NCBI RefSeq assembly: GCF_004006015.1
Contig: NZ_CP034766.1
Location: 3,195,001-3,259,000 of the forward strand
Direction: 5' to 3'
Source of the DNA: Rhodococcus sp. X156
Lineage (GTDB): Bacteria; Actinomycetota; Actinomycetes; Mycobacteriales; Mycobacteriaceae
Length of the DNA stretch: 64,000 nucleotides
Shown here: positions 57,611 through 64,000 of the stretch, piece by piece
Layout: every line of letters starts with the position of its first letter
How positions within the stretch are numbered: position 1 is the first letter of the stretch
Program-made: the position numbers and the translations under genes
Notes under the pieces: model-generated
Told to the model about the DNA's origin: nothing
Databases searched by the model: none
Seen by the model: only the letters and a program-made list of their open reading frames with translations

Positions 57611-57648
57611 GCAGCATCCCGCCCCTGCCCTCAGCGGTTGCGCCGAGC

Positions 57649-57670
57649 GGTGCCTGCGGTGGTGGGCACC
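57649..57670. terminator. Possible hairpin between urea transporter and P450
   Basis: GGTGCC/GGCACC arms (57649-57654, 57665-57670) with a ten-base loop in the 73-base convergent gap. Weak, no U-tract. Confidence 0.3.
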
Positions 57671-57683
57671 CGCGGGACCGGAC

Positions 57684-58901
57684 TCAGCCGGAGCGGCGGG
57701 CCGTGGGCGTGAAGCGGACCGGCATCTGCTCCAGCCCCGACACGAAGTTCGCCGGCCGGCGGGGCAGCGGTTCGTCGGTGGCCAGCTCCATGTCCGGCAG
57801 GCGGGCCATCAGCTGCTCGAACATCAGCCGGCCCTCCAGGCGGGCGAGCTGGTTGCCCAGGCAGAAGTGCGCGCCGAAGCCGAAGGCCAGGTGGTTGTTG
57901 GGGGTGCGCGCGATGTCGAAGACGTCCGGGCCATCGAAGACCGCCTCGTCGAAGTTCGCCGACTCGAACAGCAGCAGCACCTTCTCCCCGGCGTGCAGCT
58001 CGGTGCCGTGGTAGTCGAGGTCCTGGGTCATGGTGCGGCACATGTTCTTGATCGGGGAGGCCCAGCGCAGCATCTCCTCGATCGCGCACGGAATCAGCGC
58101 GGGATCAGCCACCAGCTTGTCGCGCTGCTCAGGATGGCGCACCAGCTGCTCCATGCCGCTGCTGAGCACGTGCCGAGTGGTCTCGTCACCGCCGATGAGG
58201 ATCAGCAGCGTCTCGCCCACGATGTTCTCGTCGGTGAGGCGGTTGCCGTCGATCTCGGCGTTGATGAGCAGGCTGGTCAGGTCGTCGGTGGGCTCCTTGC
58301 GACGCTGGTCGATGATGCCCATGGTGAACGTGGTGAAGTCCATGTACGCCTGCATCGCCGCCTGCAGGCCCTCCGGCGTGGCGTTGCTGCCGAGCGACTT
58401 CACCAGGTCGTCCGACCAGCGCAGGAAGGTCTCGCGCTGCTCCGGGCGCACCCCGAGCATGTCGCCGATCACGGCCATCGGCAGCGGGGCCGCGAGGTCG
58501 CGGACGAAGTCGCACTCCCCCTGCTCGCAGACCGCGTCGATCAGCTGGTCGCAGAGCTCGCGGATCTCCTCGGTCTTCGCCTCCACCTTCTTGCGGGTGA
58601 ACCCACCGCTGACCAGCAGCCGCCGCAGCTTGTGCTCGGGGTCGTCCATGTCGATCATCTGCGGCAGCGCGCCGGTCTCCGGCCGGATGCCGCCGGCGTT
58701 GGAGAACACCTCGGGCATCCGCTCGGCCTCCAGCAGCGCTGCGTGGGTGGCGATCGCGGCGTGCCCGTTGCTGTCGCGGTAGACGGGCTGGTTCTCCCGC
58801 ATCCACCGGTAGGCCGCACGTGGGTCACCCAGGTCTCCGGAGTAGAAGCGCCCGTCCAGGAGGTCAACCGAGAGAGCTGCCACCGCGCTACCGCCGTTCA
58901 T
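57684..58901 (-). CDS. cyp142: Cytochrome P450, CYP142-like
   Basis: 405 residues. The heme motif FGFGAHFCLGNQLAR has Cys347, the I-helix has GGDETTRHVLSSG, and the K-helix region IEEMLRWASPIKNMCRTMTQD and LLFESANFDEAVFDGPDVFDIARTPNNHLAFGFG closely resemble mycobacterial CYP142, which oxidises the cholesterol side chain at C26/27. The C-terminus RPANFVSGLEQMPVRFTP is also shared. It is divergent from an SDR gene with a KstR-type box between, which supports a sterol role. Electron partners are not in the window. Confidence 0.87.
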   Translation of the reverse strand: MNGGSAVAALSVDLLDGRFYSGDLGDPRAAYRWMRENQPVYRDSNGHAAIATHAALLEAERMPEVFSNAGGIRPETGALPQMIDMDDPEHKLRRLLVSGGFTRKKVEAKTEEIRELCDQLIDAVCEQGECDFVRDLAAPLPMAVIGDMLGVRPEQRETFLRWSDDLVKSLGSNATPEGLQAAMQAYMDFTTFTMGIIDQRRKEPTDDLTSLLINAEIDGNRLTDENIVGETLLILIGGDETTRHVLSSGMEQLVRHPEQRDKLVADPALIPCAIEEMLRWASPIKNMCRTMTQDLDYHGTELHAGEKVLLLFESANFDEAVFDGPDVFDIARTPNNHLAFGFGAHFCLGNQLARLEGRLMFEQLMARLPDMELATDEPLPRRPANFVSGLEQMPVRFTPTARRSG

Positions 58902-58937
58902 GAGGTTGCCCGTCGCCGGGTGTGACCTACATCATGG

Positions 58938-58951
58938 TAGAACGTGTTCCA
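58938..58951. promoter_or_regulatory. KstR-type operator
   Basis: TAGAACGTGTTCCA matches the KstR motif TnnAACnnGTTnnA in all fixed positions. It lies in the 67-base gap between the divergent P450 and SDR genes, 37 bases from the P450 ATG and 17 from the SDR GTG, so one repressor could control both. Confidence 0.7.
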
Positions 58952-58968
58952 CTACGGAAGGGGAACTT

Positions 58969-59829
58969 GTGCAGAACAGCGGCGGGGCAGGCGGGCTGGC
59001 GGGACGATCGGTCCTGGTCACCGGAGGGGGCAGCGGGATCGGGCTGGGCGTGGCCGACCTGCTCGTCCGCGGCGGCGCCCAGGTCACCATCTGCGGCCGG
59101 AGCCAGGAGCGGCTGGACAAGGCCGTCGCCGAGCTCGCCGCCGCCGCCGAACAGTCCGGCGCGTCGGGCACCGCCACCGCGGTGGCCACCGACGTCACCG
59201 ACGAGGAGTCGGTGGCCGCCGCGGTCGCGGCCGCCACCGCCCAGCACGGCGGGCTGCACGGCGTGGTCGCGTGCGCCGGGGGCAACGAGACCATCGCGCC
59301 CATCACCCAGCTCGACACCGAGGCCTGGCGCCGCACGGTGGACCTCAACGTCACGGGCACCATGCTGACCATCAAGCACGCCGCCCGGGAGCTGGTCCGC
59401 GGCGGCGGCGGATCCATCGTCGCGGTGTCCTCCATCGCCTCCAGCAACACCCACCGCTGGTTCGGCGCCTACGGCGTCTCCAAGTCCGGGGTGGACCACC
59501 TGGTGCAGCTGGCCGCCGACGAGCTCGGCGCCAGCGGCGTGCGGGTCAACGGGGTGCGCCCCGGCCTCACGCGCACCGAGCTGGTCGCCATGATCACCGA
59601 GGGTGGTCCCATCCTGGACGACTACCTCGAGTGCACCCCCCTCGGCCGGGTCGGCGAGGTGGCTGACGTCGCCAACCTGGTGGAGTTCCTGCTCGGACCC
59701 GCCTCCAGCTGGGTCACCGGGCAGGTCATCAACGTCGACGGCGGCCAGATGCTCCGCCGCGGACCGGATTTCAGCTCTATGCTCGAGGGCGTGTACGGCA
59801 AGGACGGCCTGCGGGGAGTAGTGCAATGA
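58969..59829 (+). CDS. Short-chain dehydrogenase/reductase
   Basis: 286 residues. The NAD(P)-binding TGGGSGIGLG (about residues 18-27), the NNAG-equivalent ACAGG, and the catalytic Ser-Tyr-Lys (SSIASSN... YGVSKSG) are present. The late VNGVRPGLTRTELV and GQVINVDGGQMLRRGPDFS suit an alcohol or hydroxyacyl dehydrogenase. The GTG 58969 has GGAAGGGGA upstream. It is coupled to the next gene (ATGA overlap) and shares the KstR-type box with the P450. A steroid or steroid-acyl dehydrogenase is the likely role. Confidence 0.88.
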   Translation: MQNSGGAGGLAGRSVLVTGGGSGIGLGVADLLVRGGAQVTICGRSQERLDKAVAELAAAAEQSGASGTATAVATDVTDEESVAAAVAAATAQHGGLHGVVACAGGNETIAPITQLDTEAWRRTVDLNVTGTMLTIKHAARELVRGGGGSIVAVSSIASSNTHRWFGAYGVSKSGVDHLVQLAADELGASGVRVNGVRPGLTRTELVAMITEGGPILDDYLECTPLGRVGEVADVANLVEFLLGPASSWVTGQVINVDGGQMLRRGPDFSSMLEGVYGKDGLRGVVQ

Positions 59830-60563
59830 CGATCAGCGAACCAAGCGTCCACCTGGTGCAGGGCCAGCAGGTCACCATGCCGGTGCGAATCCGGGAGGCC
59901 AGCGCCCACGTGGCGATGTTCTCGGTCCCGGTGCGGCCCGCCCAGCAGGTCATCGACTACTCCGGCCTGGAGCTGCTCCAGCACCGGCCGGGCCGGGCGA
60001 TCTGCGCGGTGCTGTTCGTGAACTACGTCGACGGCGACCTCGGCCAGTACCACGAGTACGGCGTCGGGTTCATGGTGCGGCCCAAGGGAGCCGGACCCAA
60101 GCGCGGCGACCTGCGCAGCCTGCTGACCGGCAAGGCCGGGGTGTTCATCCACCGCCTCCCGGTCGACCAGGGCTTCACGCTGGAGGCCGGACGCTCCATC
60201 TGGGGCTTCCCCAAGGTGATGTCCGAGATCGACCTCACCGACACTCCCGCGGGCCGGCGCGGCCAGCTGCGCCTGGACGACCAGCTGGTGTTCGACCTCA
60301 CCGTGGGCGGCGGGGTGCCCGTGCCGGGCAGCGGCGTCGCCACCTCGCTGGACGCCTACACCCACATGGACGGTGTGCTGCGCCGCGTGCCCTGGCTGAT
60401 GGACGCCTCCGGCACCCGGTTCCGCCCAGGCGGGGCCAAGCTGGTGCTGGGTGAGCACCCGTGGGCCGACGAGCTGCGCCAGCTGGGTCTGCCCAAGCGG
60501 CCGATGCTCAGCAGCACCATCGGATCGGTGCAGATGACCTTCGAGGAAGCCGAGACCGTCTAG
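59826..60563 (+). CDS. Acetoacetate-decarboxylase-like protein
   Basis: 245 residues of the acetoacetate decarboxylase fold: NYVDGDLGQYHEYGVGFMVRP, HRLPVDQGFTLEAGRSIWGFPKVMSEIDLTD with the GRxIWGFPK region in which the Schiff-base Lys lies. Many family members in sterol loci are not true decarboxylases. The ATG overlaps the SDR stop. In Mycobacterium tuberculosis, a hypothetical protein gene (Rv3519) follows cyp142, and I think it belongs to this family, which fits the locus; that comparison is from memory. Its stop forms CTAG with the opposite gene. Confidence 0.82.
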   Translation: MTISEPSVHLVQGQQVTMPVRIREASAHVAMFSVPVRPAQQVIDYSGLELLQHRPGRAICAVLFVNYVDGDLGQYHEYGVGFMVRPKGAGPKRGDLRSLLTGKAGVFIHRLPVDQGFTLEAGRSIWGFPKVMSEIDLTDTPAGRRGQLRLDDQLVFDLTVGGGVPVPGSGVATSLDAYTHMDGVLRRVPWLMDASGTRFRPGGAKLVLGEHPWADELRQLGLPKRPMLSSTIGSVQMTFEEAETV

Positions 60564-60964
60564 CTCCTGCCTCCCTGGGCCTCCGAGCCGGACTGCGGGG
60601 ACAGCGCACCGAGCGCGGCGACCTCACCGCACCCGCGTCCGCACACCCAGCGCGGGTCGGCGCCCAGCGGCGGCTCCAGCTGCAGGGCCTCGTCGGGGTG
60701 CACCGGACACGGTGGCCACCGCCCCTCGGTGTCCACCAACCGGTCCTGCACGTCCTGAGCCACCTGGCCGGCCAGGAACTGCATTCCCTCCGGCCAGCGG
60801 CGCACCCACCACTCCCGCTCGTGCACCGCGGCGTCGAGCACGTCCACGATCCCGGGCACGTCAGCGCCGCAGGCCACGATGTCGTGCAGCACCACCGCGC
60901 GGGCGTGCAGCAGCGCCGCCGACGTCTCGTCGATCTGGCTGTTGTTGGGGGACTCGTCACTCAT
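60560..60964 (-). CDS. Conserved actinomycete protein of unknown function
   Basis: I do not recognise a named domain. 134 residues: a helical N-terminal part (SQIDETSAALLHARAVVLHDIVACGADVPGIVDVLDAAV), a Trp-rich stretch (HEREWWVRRWPEGMQFLAGQVAQ), and a C-terminal Cys pattern (PCPVHPDEALQL...WVCGRGCGEV) of the zinc-ribbon kind with four Cys and one His. It converges on the decarboxylase-like gene with a shared CTAG. Divergent from desA. Ribosome site GGAGAC lies close to the ATG. Confidence 0.7.
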   Translation of the reverse strand: MSDESPNNSQIDETSAALLHARAVVLHDIVACGADVPGIVDVLDAAVHEREWWVRRWPEGMQFLAGQVAQDVQDRLVDTEGRWPPCPVHPDEALQLEPPLGADPRWVCGRGCGEVAALGALSPQSGSEAQGGRS

Positions 60965-60972
60965 GTCTCCAT

Positions 60973-61003
60973 GGTGCCTGCTCCAGCGGGAGGAGCAGGC
61001 ACC
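60973..61003. terminator. Perfect hairpin in the desA upstream region
   Basis: A perfect 12-base-pair stem (60973-60984 with 60992-61003) and a seven-base loop. Read on the plus strand it would end transcription coming from the sterol genes before desA. On the minus strand it sits at the 5' end of the unknown gene's leader. Confidence 0.5.
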
Positions 61004-61011
61004 CCGGCAAC

Positions 61012-61040
61012 CTACGGCGGCGTAACCTACGAGGGCGTAG
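61012..61040. promoter_or_regulatory. Tandem palindromes upstream of desA
   Basis: CTACG-N4-CGTAA (61012-61025) and the perfect CTACG-N4-CGTAG (61027-61040) follow each other with a 15-base period, 44 bases before the desA GTG. They look like two dimer sites for a fatty-acid-type regulator; the regulator is not in the window. Confidence 0.6.
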
Positions 61041-61083
61041 CCAGACCGGTGGGCGCATCACACCAGGGGACCCAGGAGGACCA

Positions 61084-62016
61084 GTGCCAAGAATGATGAC
61101 GGAGCTCGAGCTGCTGCACGAGCTAGAACCTGTCGTGGCCGAGAACCTCGATCGACACCTCGCGATCACCAAGGACTGGCACCCGCACGACTACGTCCCG
61201 TGGGACGAGGGCCGCAACTTCGCCGCCATGGGCGGACAGGACTGGGAGCCCGAGCAGTCCGCGCTGAGCGAGACCGCCAAGGCCGCGATGGTCCTCAACC
61301 TGCTCACCGAGGACAACCTGCCCTCCTACCACCGCGTGATCGCCCAGCACTTCGGGCAGGACGGCGCCTGGGGCACCTGGGTCGGACGGTGGACGGCGGA
61401 GGAGAACCGCCACGGCATCGTCATGCGCGACTACCTGGTGGTCACCCGGGGCGTGGACCCGGTGGCGCTGGAGAACGCGCGCATGGCGCACATGACCAAC
61501 GGCTACGACGCACCGGGCAAGTCCATGCTGCAGACCGTGGCCTACGTCAGCTTCCAGGAGCTGGCCACCCGGGTCTCGCACCGCAACACCGGCAAGGCCT
61601 GCGGCGACCCGATCGCCGACAAGATGCTCGCGCGCATCGCGGCCGACGAGAACCTGCACATGATCTTCTACCGCAACCTCGTCGACGCCGCCTTCGACCG
61701 CGCGCCGGACCAGACCATGCGCGCCATCACCGACGAGGTCATCAACTTCCAGATGCCCGGCTCCGACATGGCCAACTACCGGCGCAGCTCGGTGCTGATC
61801 GCCAAGGCCGGCATCTACGACCTCCGGCAGCACCACGACGACGTGATCATGCCGGTGCTGCGCAAGTGGCAGGTCTTCGAGCGCGGGGGCCTCACCGCCG
61901 AGGGCGAGCAGGCCCGGGACGAGCTCGCGGCTGCGCTCAAGGCCCTCGACGCCGCCGCCACCCGGTTCGAGGAGTCCCGCGACCGGGCCCTGGCCCGCCA
62001 GGCTGCACGCGCCTGA
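61084..62016 (+). CDS. desA: Acyl-ACP desaturase (DesA type)
   Basis: 310 residues of the soluble diiron stearoyl-ACP desaturase class. The two diiron motifs are EENRH (E106-H110) and DENLHM (E189-H192), each with its helix, and DWHPHDYVPWDEG near residue 40 is conserved. It introduces a double bond in ACP-bound fatty acids, with ferredoxin as electron donor. GTG 61084 has AGGAGG five bases upstream; longer upstream reading has no start signal. It stands alone behind a hairpin and tandem palindromes, and is followed by a terminator. Confidence 0.92.
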   Translation: MPRMMTELELLHELEPVVAENLDRHLAITKDWHPHDYVPWDEGRNFAAMGGQDWEPEQSALSETAKAAMVLNLLTEDNLPSYHRVIAQHFGQDGAWGTWVGRWTAEENRHGIVMRDYLVVTRGVDPVALENARMAHMTNGYDAPGKSMLQTVAYVSFQELATRVSHRNTGKACGDPIADKMLARIAADENLHMIFYRNLVDAAFDRAPDQTMRAITDEVINFQMPGSDMANYRRSSVLIAKAGIYDLRQHHDDVIMPVLRKWQVFERGGLTAEGEQARDELAAALKALDAAATRFEESRDRALARQAARA

Positions 62017-62035
62017 CACCCCTGCTTCCTCAGCC

Positions 62036-62067
62036 CGGCCCGGTTCCAGCACAACGGAACCGGGCCG
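62036..62067 (+). terminator. Rho-independent-type hairpin after desA
   Basis: A perfect 12-base-pair stem (62036-62047 with 62056-62067) and an eight-base loop, 20 bases after the desA stop. No U-tract. Confidence 0.75.
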
Positions 62068-62085
62068 CTCTGGTTGGATGCAGCC

Positions 62086-62511
62086 ATGAGCCGGTACTCC
62101 TTCACCCACACCGTGTCCGCGTCCCCCGAGCACGTCTGGGGTGAGGTCTCCGACCACGAGGGCATGGCCGGCTGGACTCCGCAGCGCCTCCCGCTGCCCA
62201 AGGTGACCCTGGAGCAGGAGGGCACCGGTCACCGCAACGGCGTCGGCGCGATCCGTCGGATCACCCTGGCCGGCCCGCCCATCCGGGAGCGCATCACCGC
62301 CTTCGAGCCGGGCAAGCTGCTGGCCTACGAGGCACTGTCCGGGGTGCCGGCCAAGAGCTACACCGGCGAGATCGTCCTGGAGCCGGTCGGCAGCGGCACC
62401 CGCTTCACCTGGACCATCGACTTCCAGCCGGCCTTTCCTGGCGCCCAGGTGGTGCTCAAGCTGGCCATCGGCACGCTGGCCCGCGTGCTGGCCCGCCGCT
62501 GCAACCGCTGA
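62086..62511 (+). CDS. SRPBCC-family protein
   Basis: 141 residues of the SRPBCC (START/Bet v1) fold: SFTHTVSASPEHVWGEVSDHEGMAGWTP, IRRITLAGPPIRERITAFEPGKLLAYEAL and GTRFTWTIDFQPAFPG. It binds a hydrophobic ligand, unknown here. The ATG at 62086 lies six bases after TTGGAT (62074-62079), the hexamer seen before the gene at 23047. No partner gene. Confidence 0.8.
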   Translation: MSRYSFTHTVSASPEHVWGEVSDHEGMAGWTPQRLPLPKVTLEQEGTGHRNGVGAIRRITLAGPPIRERITAFEPGKLLAYEALSGVPAKSYTGEIVLEPVGSGTRFTWTIDFQPAFPGAQVVLKLAIGTLARVLARRCNR

Positions 62512-62529
62512 CCAGGTCGCGCCTCTCGC

Positions 62530-63081
62530 TCAGGGCCGCCGCGCGAGCGCCCGAACGAGGCGGTGTGCGTGGACGCACCGCCGAGCGTTGTTCCAGCCCG
62601 ACCAGGGCAGCAGCACCAGCATGAACAGCCACATCAGCACCAGCAGGAGCAGCGTCAACGGGTCGTCCCCGCCGCCGACGTCGTCCGGCGTGGACCCCTC
62701 CGGCCCGCCCTGGTCATGACCGCAGTCCGCCAGCCCGGCGTGGCCGGGCACGATCGGCCGCAGCGTCAACCGGGTGCCGTCGGCCAGCGTGATCCGCACC
62801 AGCCAGGGCCGCAGGCAGCGGCGGACGCTGCGGATCTTCAGCTCCTGCCAGGGGCCGTCGCGCTCGGTGCGCAGGGCCGCCTGGCCTGGCGCCCGCACCC
62901 ACAGCGCGGCCGCCCGGTGCTCGAGGTACACCATCCGCACCCCGTGGGGCAGCGGGTCGCGACGGTGCGCCGCCCGGTAGCGGACGTCGGCTCGGTGGCG
63001 CTCCCGGGCCGCCTTCCTGGCGGCGCGGCGCTCGGGCCGGCTGAGGCGGCGCCCACCGGCACCCTGCTTCAGGTCGCTCAT
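62530..63081 (-). CDS. Basic membrane-anchored protein of unknown function
   Basis: I do not recognise this protein. 183 residues: the first 45 residues are very basic (RRLSRPERRAARKAARERHRADVRYRAAHRRD), a beta-rich central part (VRMVYLEHRAAALWVRAPGQ, ITLADGTRLTLRPIVPG) resembles small ligand- or nucleic-acid-binding folds, and a C-terminal hydrophobic helix (PLTLLLLVLMWLFMLVLLPW) anchors it. It is divergent from dusB by 131 bases. A Pro/Gly/Asp linker precedes the helix. Confidence 0.65.
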   Translation of the reverse strand: MSDLKQGAGGRRLSRPERRAARKAARERHRADVRYRAAHRRDPLPHGVRMVYLEHRAAALWVRAPGQAALRTERDGPWQELKIRSVRRCLRPWLVRITLADGTRLTLRPIVPGHAGLADCGHDQGGPEGSTPDDVGGGDDPLTLLLLVLMWLFMLVLLPWSGWNNARRCVHAHRLVRALARRP

Positions 63082-63200
63082 CTACGCACTATCGCACGCG
63101 CACAGCAGGATTGGCAGCAGTTTTGACACCCTCCGCCGGCAACAGCGCTGGTCGGTGCGTCCCTGGTCGCGCCCCGCTGGGGGACCCTCGGCCGACACGG

Positions 63201-63206
63201 CACAAT
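63201..63206 (+). promoter_or_regulatory. -10-like element of leaderless dusB (CACAAT)
   Basis: CACAAT ends six bases before the GTG at 63213; no ribosome site is visible. Confidence 0.4.
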
Positions 63207-63212
63207 GTAGCG

Positions 63213-64000
63213 GTGACCTCCACCCTCGACGCCGCGCCGACGGCCCTGCGCATCGGCCCGCTGGCGCTGCGCAGCCCGGTGGTGCTGGCTCCCATGGCCG
63301 GCGTCACCAACGTCGCGTTCCGCACGCTGTGCCGCGAGCAGGAGGAGCTCTACAGCGGTCGTCCTGCGGCCGGGCTCTACGTGTGCGAGATGGTCACCGC
63401 CCGTGCGCTGGTGGAGCGCCACCCGGACACGCTGCACATGACCACGTTCGCGCCCAGCGAGCAGCCGCGGTCGCTGCAGCTCTACACCGTCGATCCGGCC
63501 ACCACGGCGGACGCGGTGCGGATGATCGTCGAGGAGGACCTCGCCGACCACATCGACCTGAACTTCGGCTGCCCCGTGCCCAAGGTGACCCGCAAGGGCG
63601 GCGGGTCGGCGCTGCCCTACAAGCGCCGGCTGTTCGCGGCGATCGTGGGCGCGGCCGTGCGGGCCGCTGAGCCGGCGGGCGTCCCGGTCACCGTGAAGTT
63701 CCGCATCGGCATCGACGAGGAGCACCACACCCACCTCGACGCCGGGCGCATCGCCGCGGCCGAGGGCGCGGTCGCGGTGGCCCTGCACGCCCGCACCGCG
63801 GCCCAGCGCTACTCCGGCACCGCCCGCTGGGACGAGATCGCGCGACTCAAGGAGCACGTCACCGACGTCCCCGTGCTGGGCAACGGCGACATCTTCAGCG
63901 CCGAGGACGCCGTGTCCATGATGGACCGGACCGGCTGCGACGGCGTCGTCGTGGGCCGGGGCTGCCTGGGCCGACCGTGGCTGTTCGCCGAGCTCTCCGC
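63213..64000 (+). CDS. dusB: tRNA-dihydrouridine synthase (partial, runs off right edge)
   Basis: The first 262 codons are present. APMAGVTNVAFRTLCRE near residue 30, DLNFGCPVPKVTRKGGGSAL with the catalytic Cys, VKFRIGID, ALHARTAAQRYSGTARWDEI and GNGDIFSAEDA are signatures of DusB-type enzymes, which reduce uridines in the tRNA D-loop with FMN and NADPH. The GTG start follows CACAAT by six bases. The tail lies beyond 64000. Confidence 0.93.
   Translation, partial: MTSTLDAAPTALRIGPLALRSPVVLAPMAGVTNVAFRTLCREQEELYSGRPAAGLYVCEMVTARALVERHPDTLHMTTFAPSEQPRSLQLYTVDPATTADAVRMIVEEDLADHIDLNFGCPVPKVTRKGGGSALPYKRRLFAAIVGAAVRAAEPAGVPVTVKFRIGIDEEHHTHLDAGRIAAAEGAVAVALHARTAAQRYSGTARWDEIARLKEHVTDVPVLGNGDIFSAEDAVSMMDRTGCDGVVVGRGCLGRPWLFAELS

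Overview
The window is very GC-rich (by eye around 70% or more), gene-dense DNA with frequent GTG/TTG starts, many 4-base ATGA/GTGA overlaps and many apparently leaderless genes. It comes from an actinomycete chromosome. A mycobacterial-type LexA box, a KstR-type box in front of a CYP142-like gene, an Acg-family flavoprotein and an acyl-ACP desaturase point to Mycobacteriales or a close relative such as Pseudonocardiales. I saw no phage, IS element, CRISPR array, rRNA or tRNA.

Left part (1-12.6 kb): a nucleobase or ureide catabolic island. On the minus strand an NCS2 permease leads a four-base-overlap operon with a three-subunit molybdenum hydroxylase (FAD, 2Fe-2S and Mo subunits; active loop PYRGAGR) and a CoxG-type protein cut by the window edge. 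A CRP/GlxR-like site lies upstream. A PucR regulator is divergent from allH-fdrA-allG (oxamate carbamoyltransferase-type proteins) and an amidase-signature enzyme. Classical allantoin enzymes and carbamate kinase are absent, so the pathway is open; this is my leading candidate for an undescribed system.

12.6-27 kb: an MmpL/RND exporter, a NarL-type two-component system, an old-yellow-enzyme/FAD fusion reductase, a YihX-like HAD protein, a TetR-controlled EamA exporter plus YtcJ-type amidohydrolase operon (the palindromic operator sits on the -10 of a leaderless gene), an epoxide-hydrolase-like enzyme, an Acg-family flavoprotein, a TreT-like trehalose synthase preceded by a 10-codon coupled ORF, and a small heat-shock protein.

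27-42 kb: a PAS-GGDEF-EAL protein, an APH-like/P-loop kinase, a beta-phosphoglucomutase-like HAD gene with a one-base frameshift followed by a GH65 phosphorylase, an RGG-rich unknown protein, a DUF222-HNH protein with a perfect LexA box across its start codon, ilvD, a SnoaL-like protein, pgi coupled to an HhH-GPD protein, and a UBP-type zinc finger.

42-50.6 kb: a probable c-di-AMP (ydaO) riboswitch before an M23 peptidase, a stand-alone A-T-TE NRPS-like enzyme, a CorA with GQN instead of GMN, a SnoaL/old-yellow-enzyme pair, cinA, and a PLDc_N-SHOCT membrane protein behind a long structured leader.

50.6-57.6 kb: a complete urease operon (ureABCEFGD) with a urea transporter. UreC is of a divergent lineage but keeps all nickel ligands. 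57.7-64 kb: CYP142-like P450 divergent from an SDR and an acetoacetate-decarboxylase-like gene, with a KstR-type box between (steroid side-chain catabolism), then a DesA-type desaturase behind tandem palindromes, an SRPBCC protein, a membrane protein of unknown role and the start of a dihydrouridine synthase gene that runs off the right edge.

Twelve genes have a -10-like hexamer ending exactly six bases before the start codon, a recurring leaderless promoter pattern that also settles several start choices.
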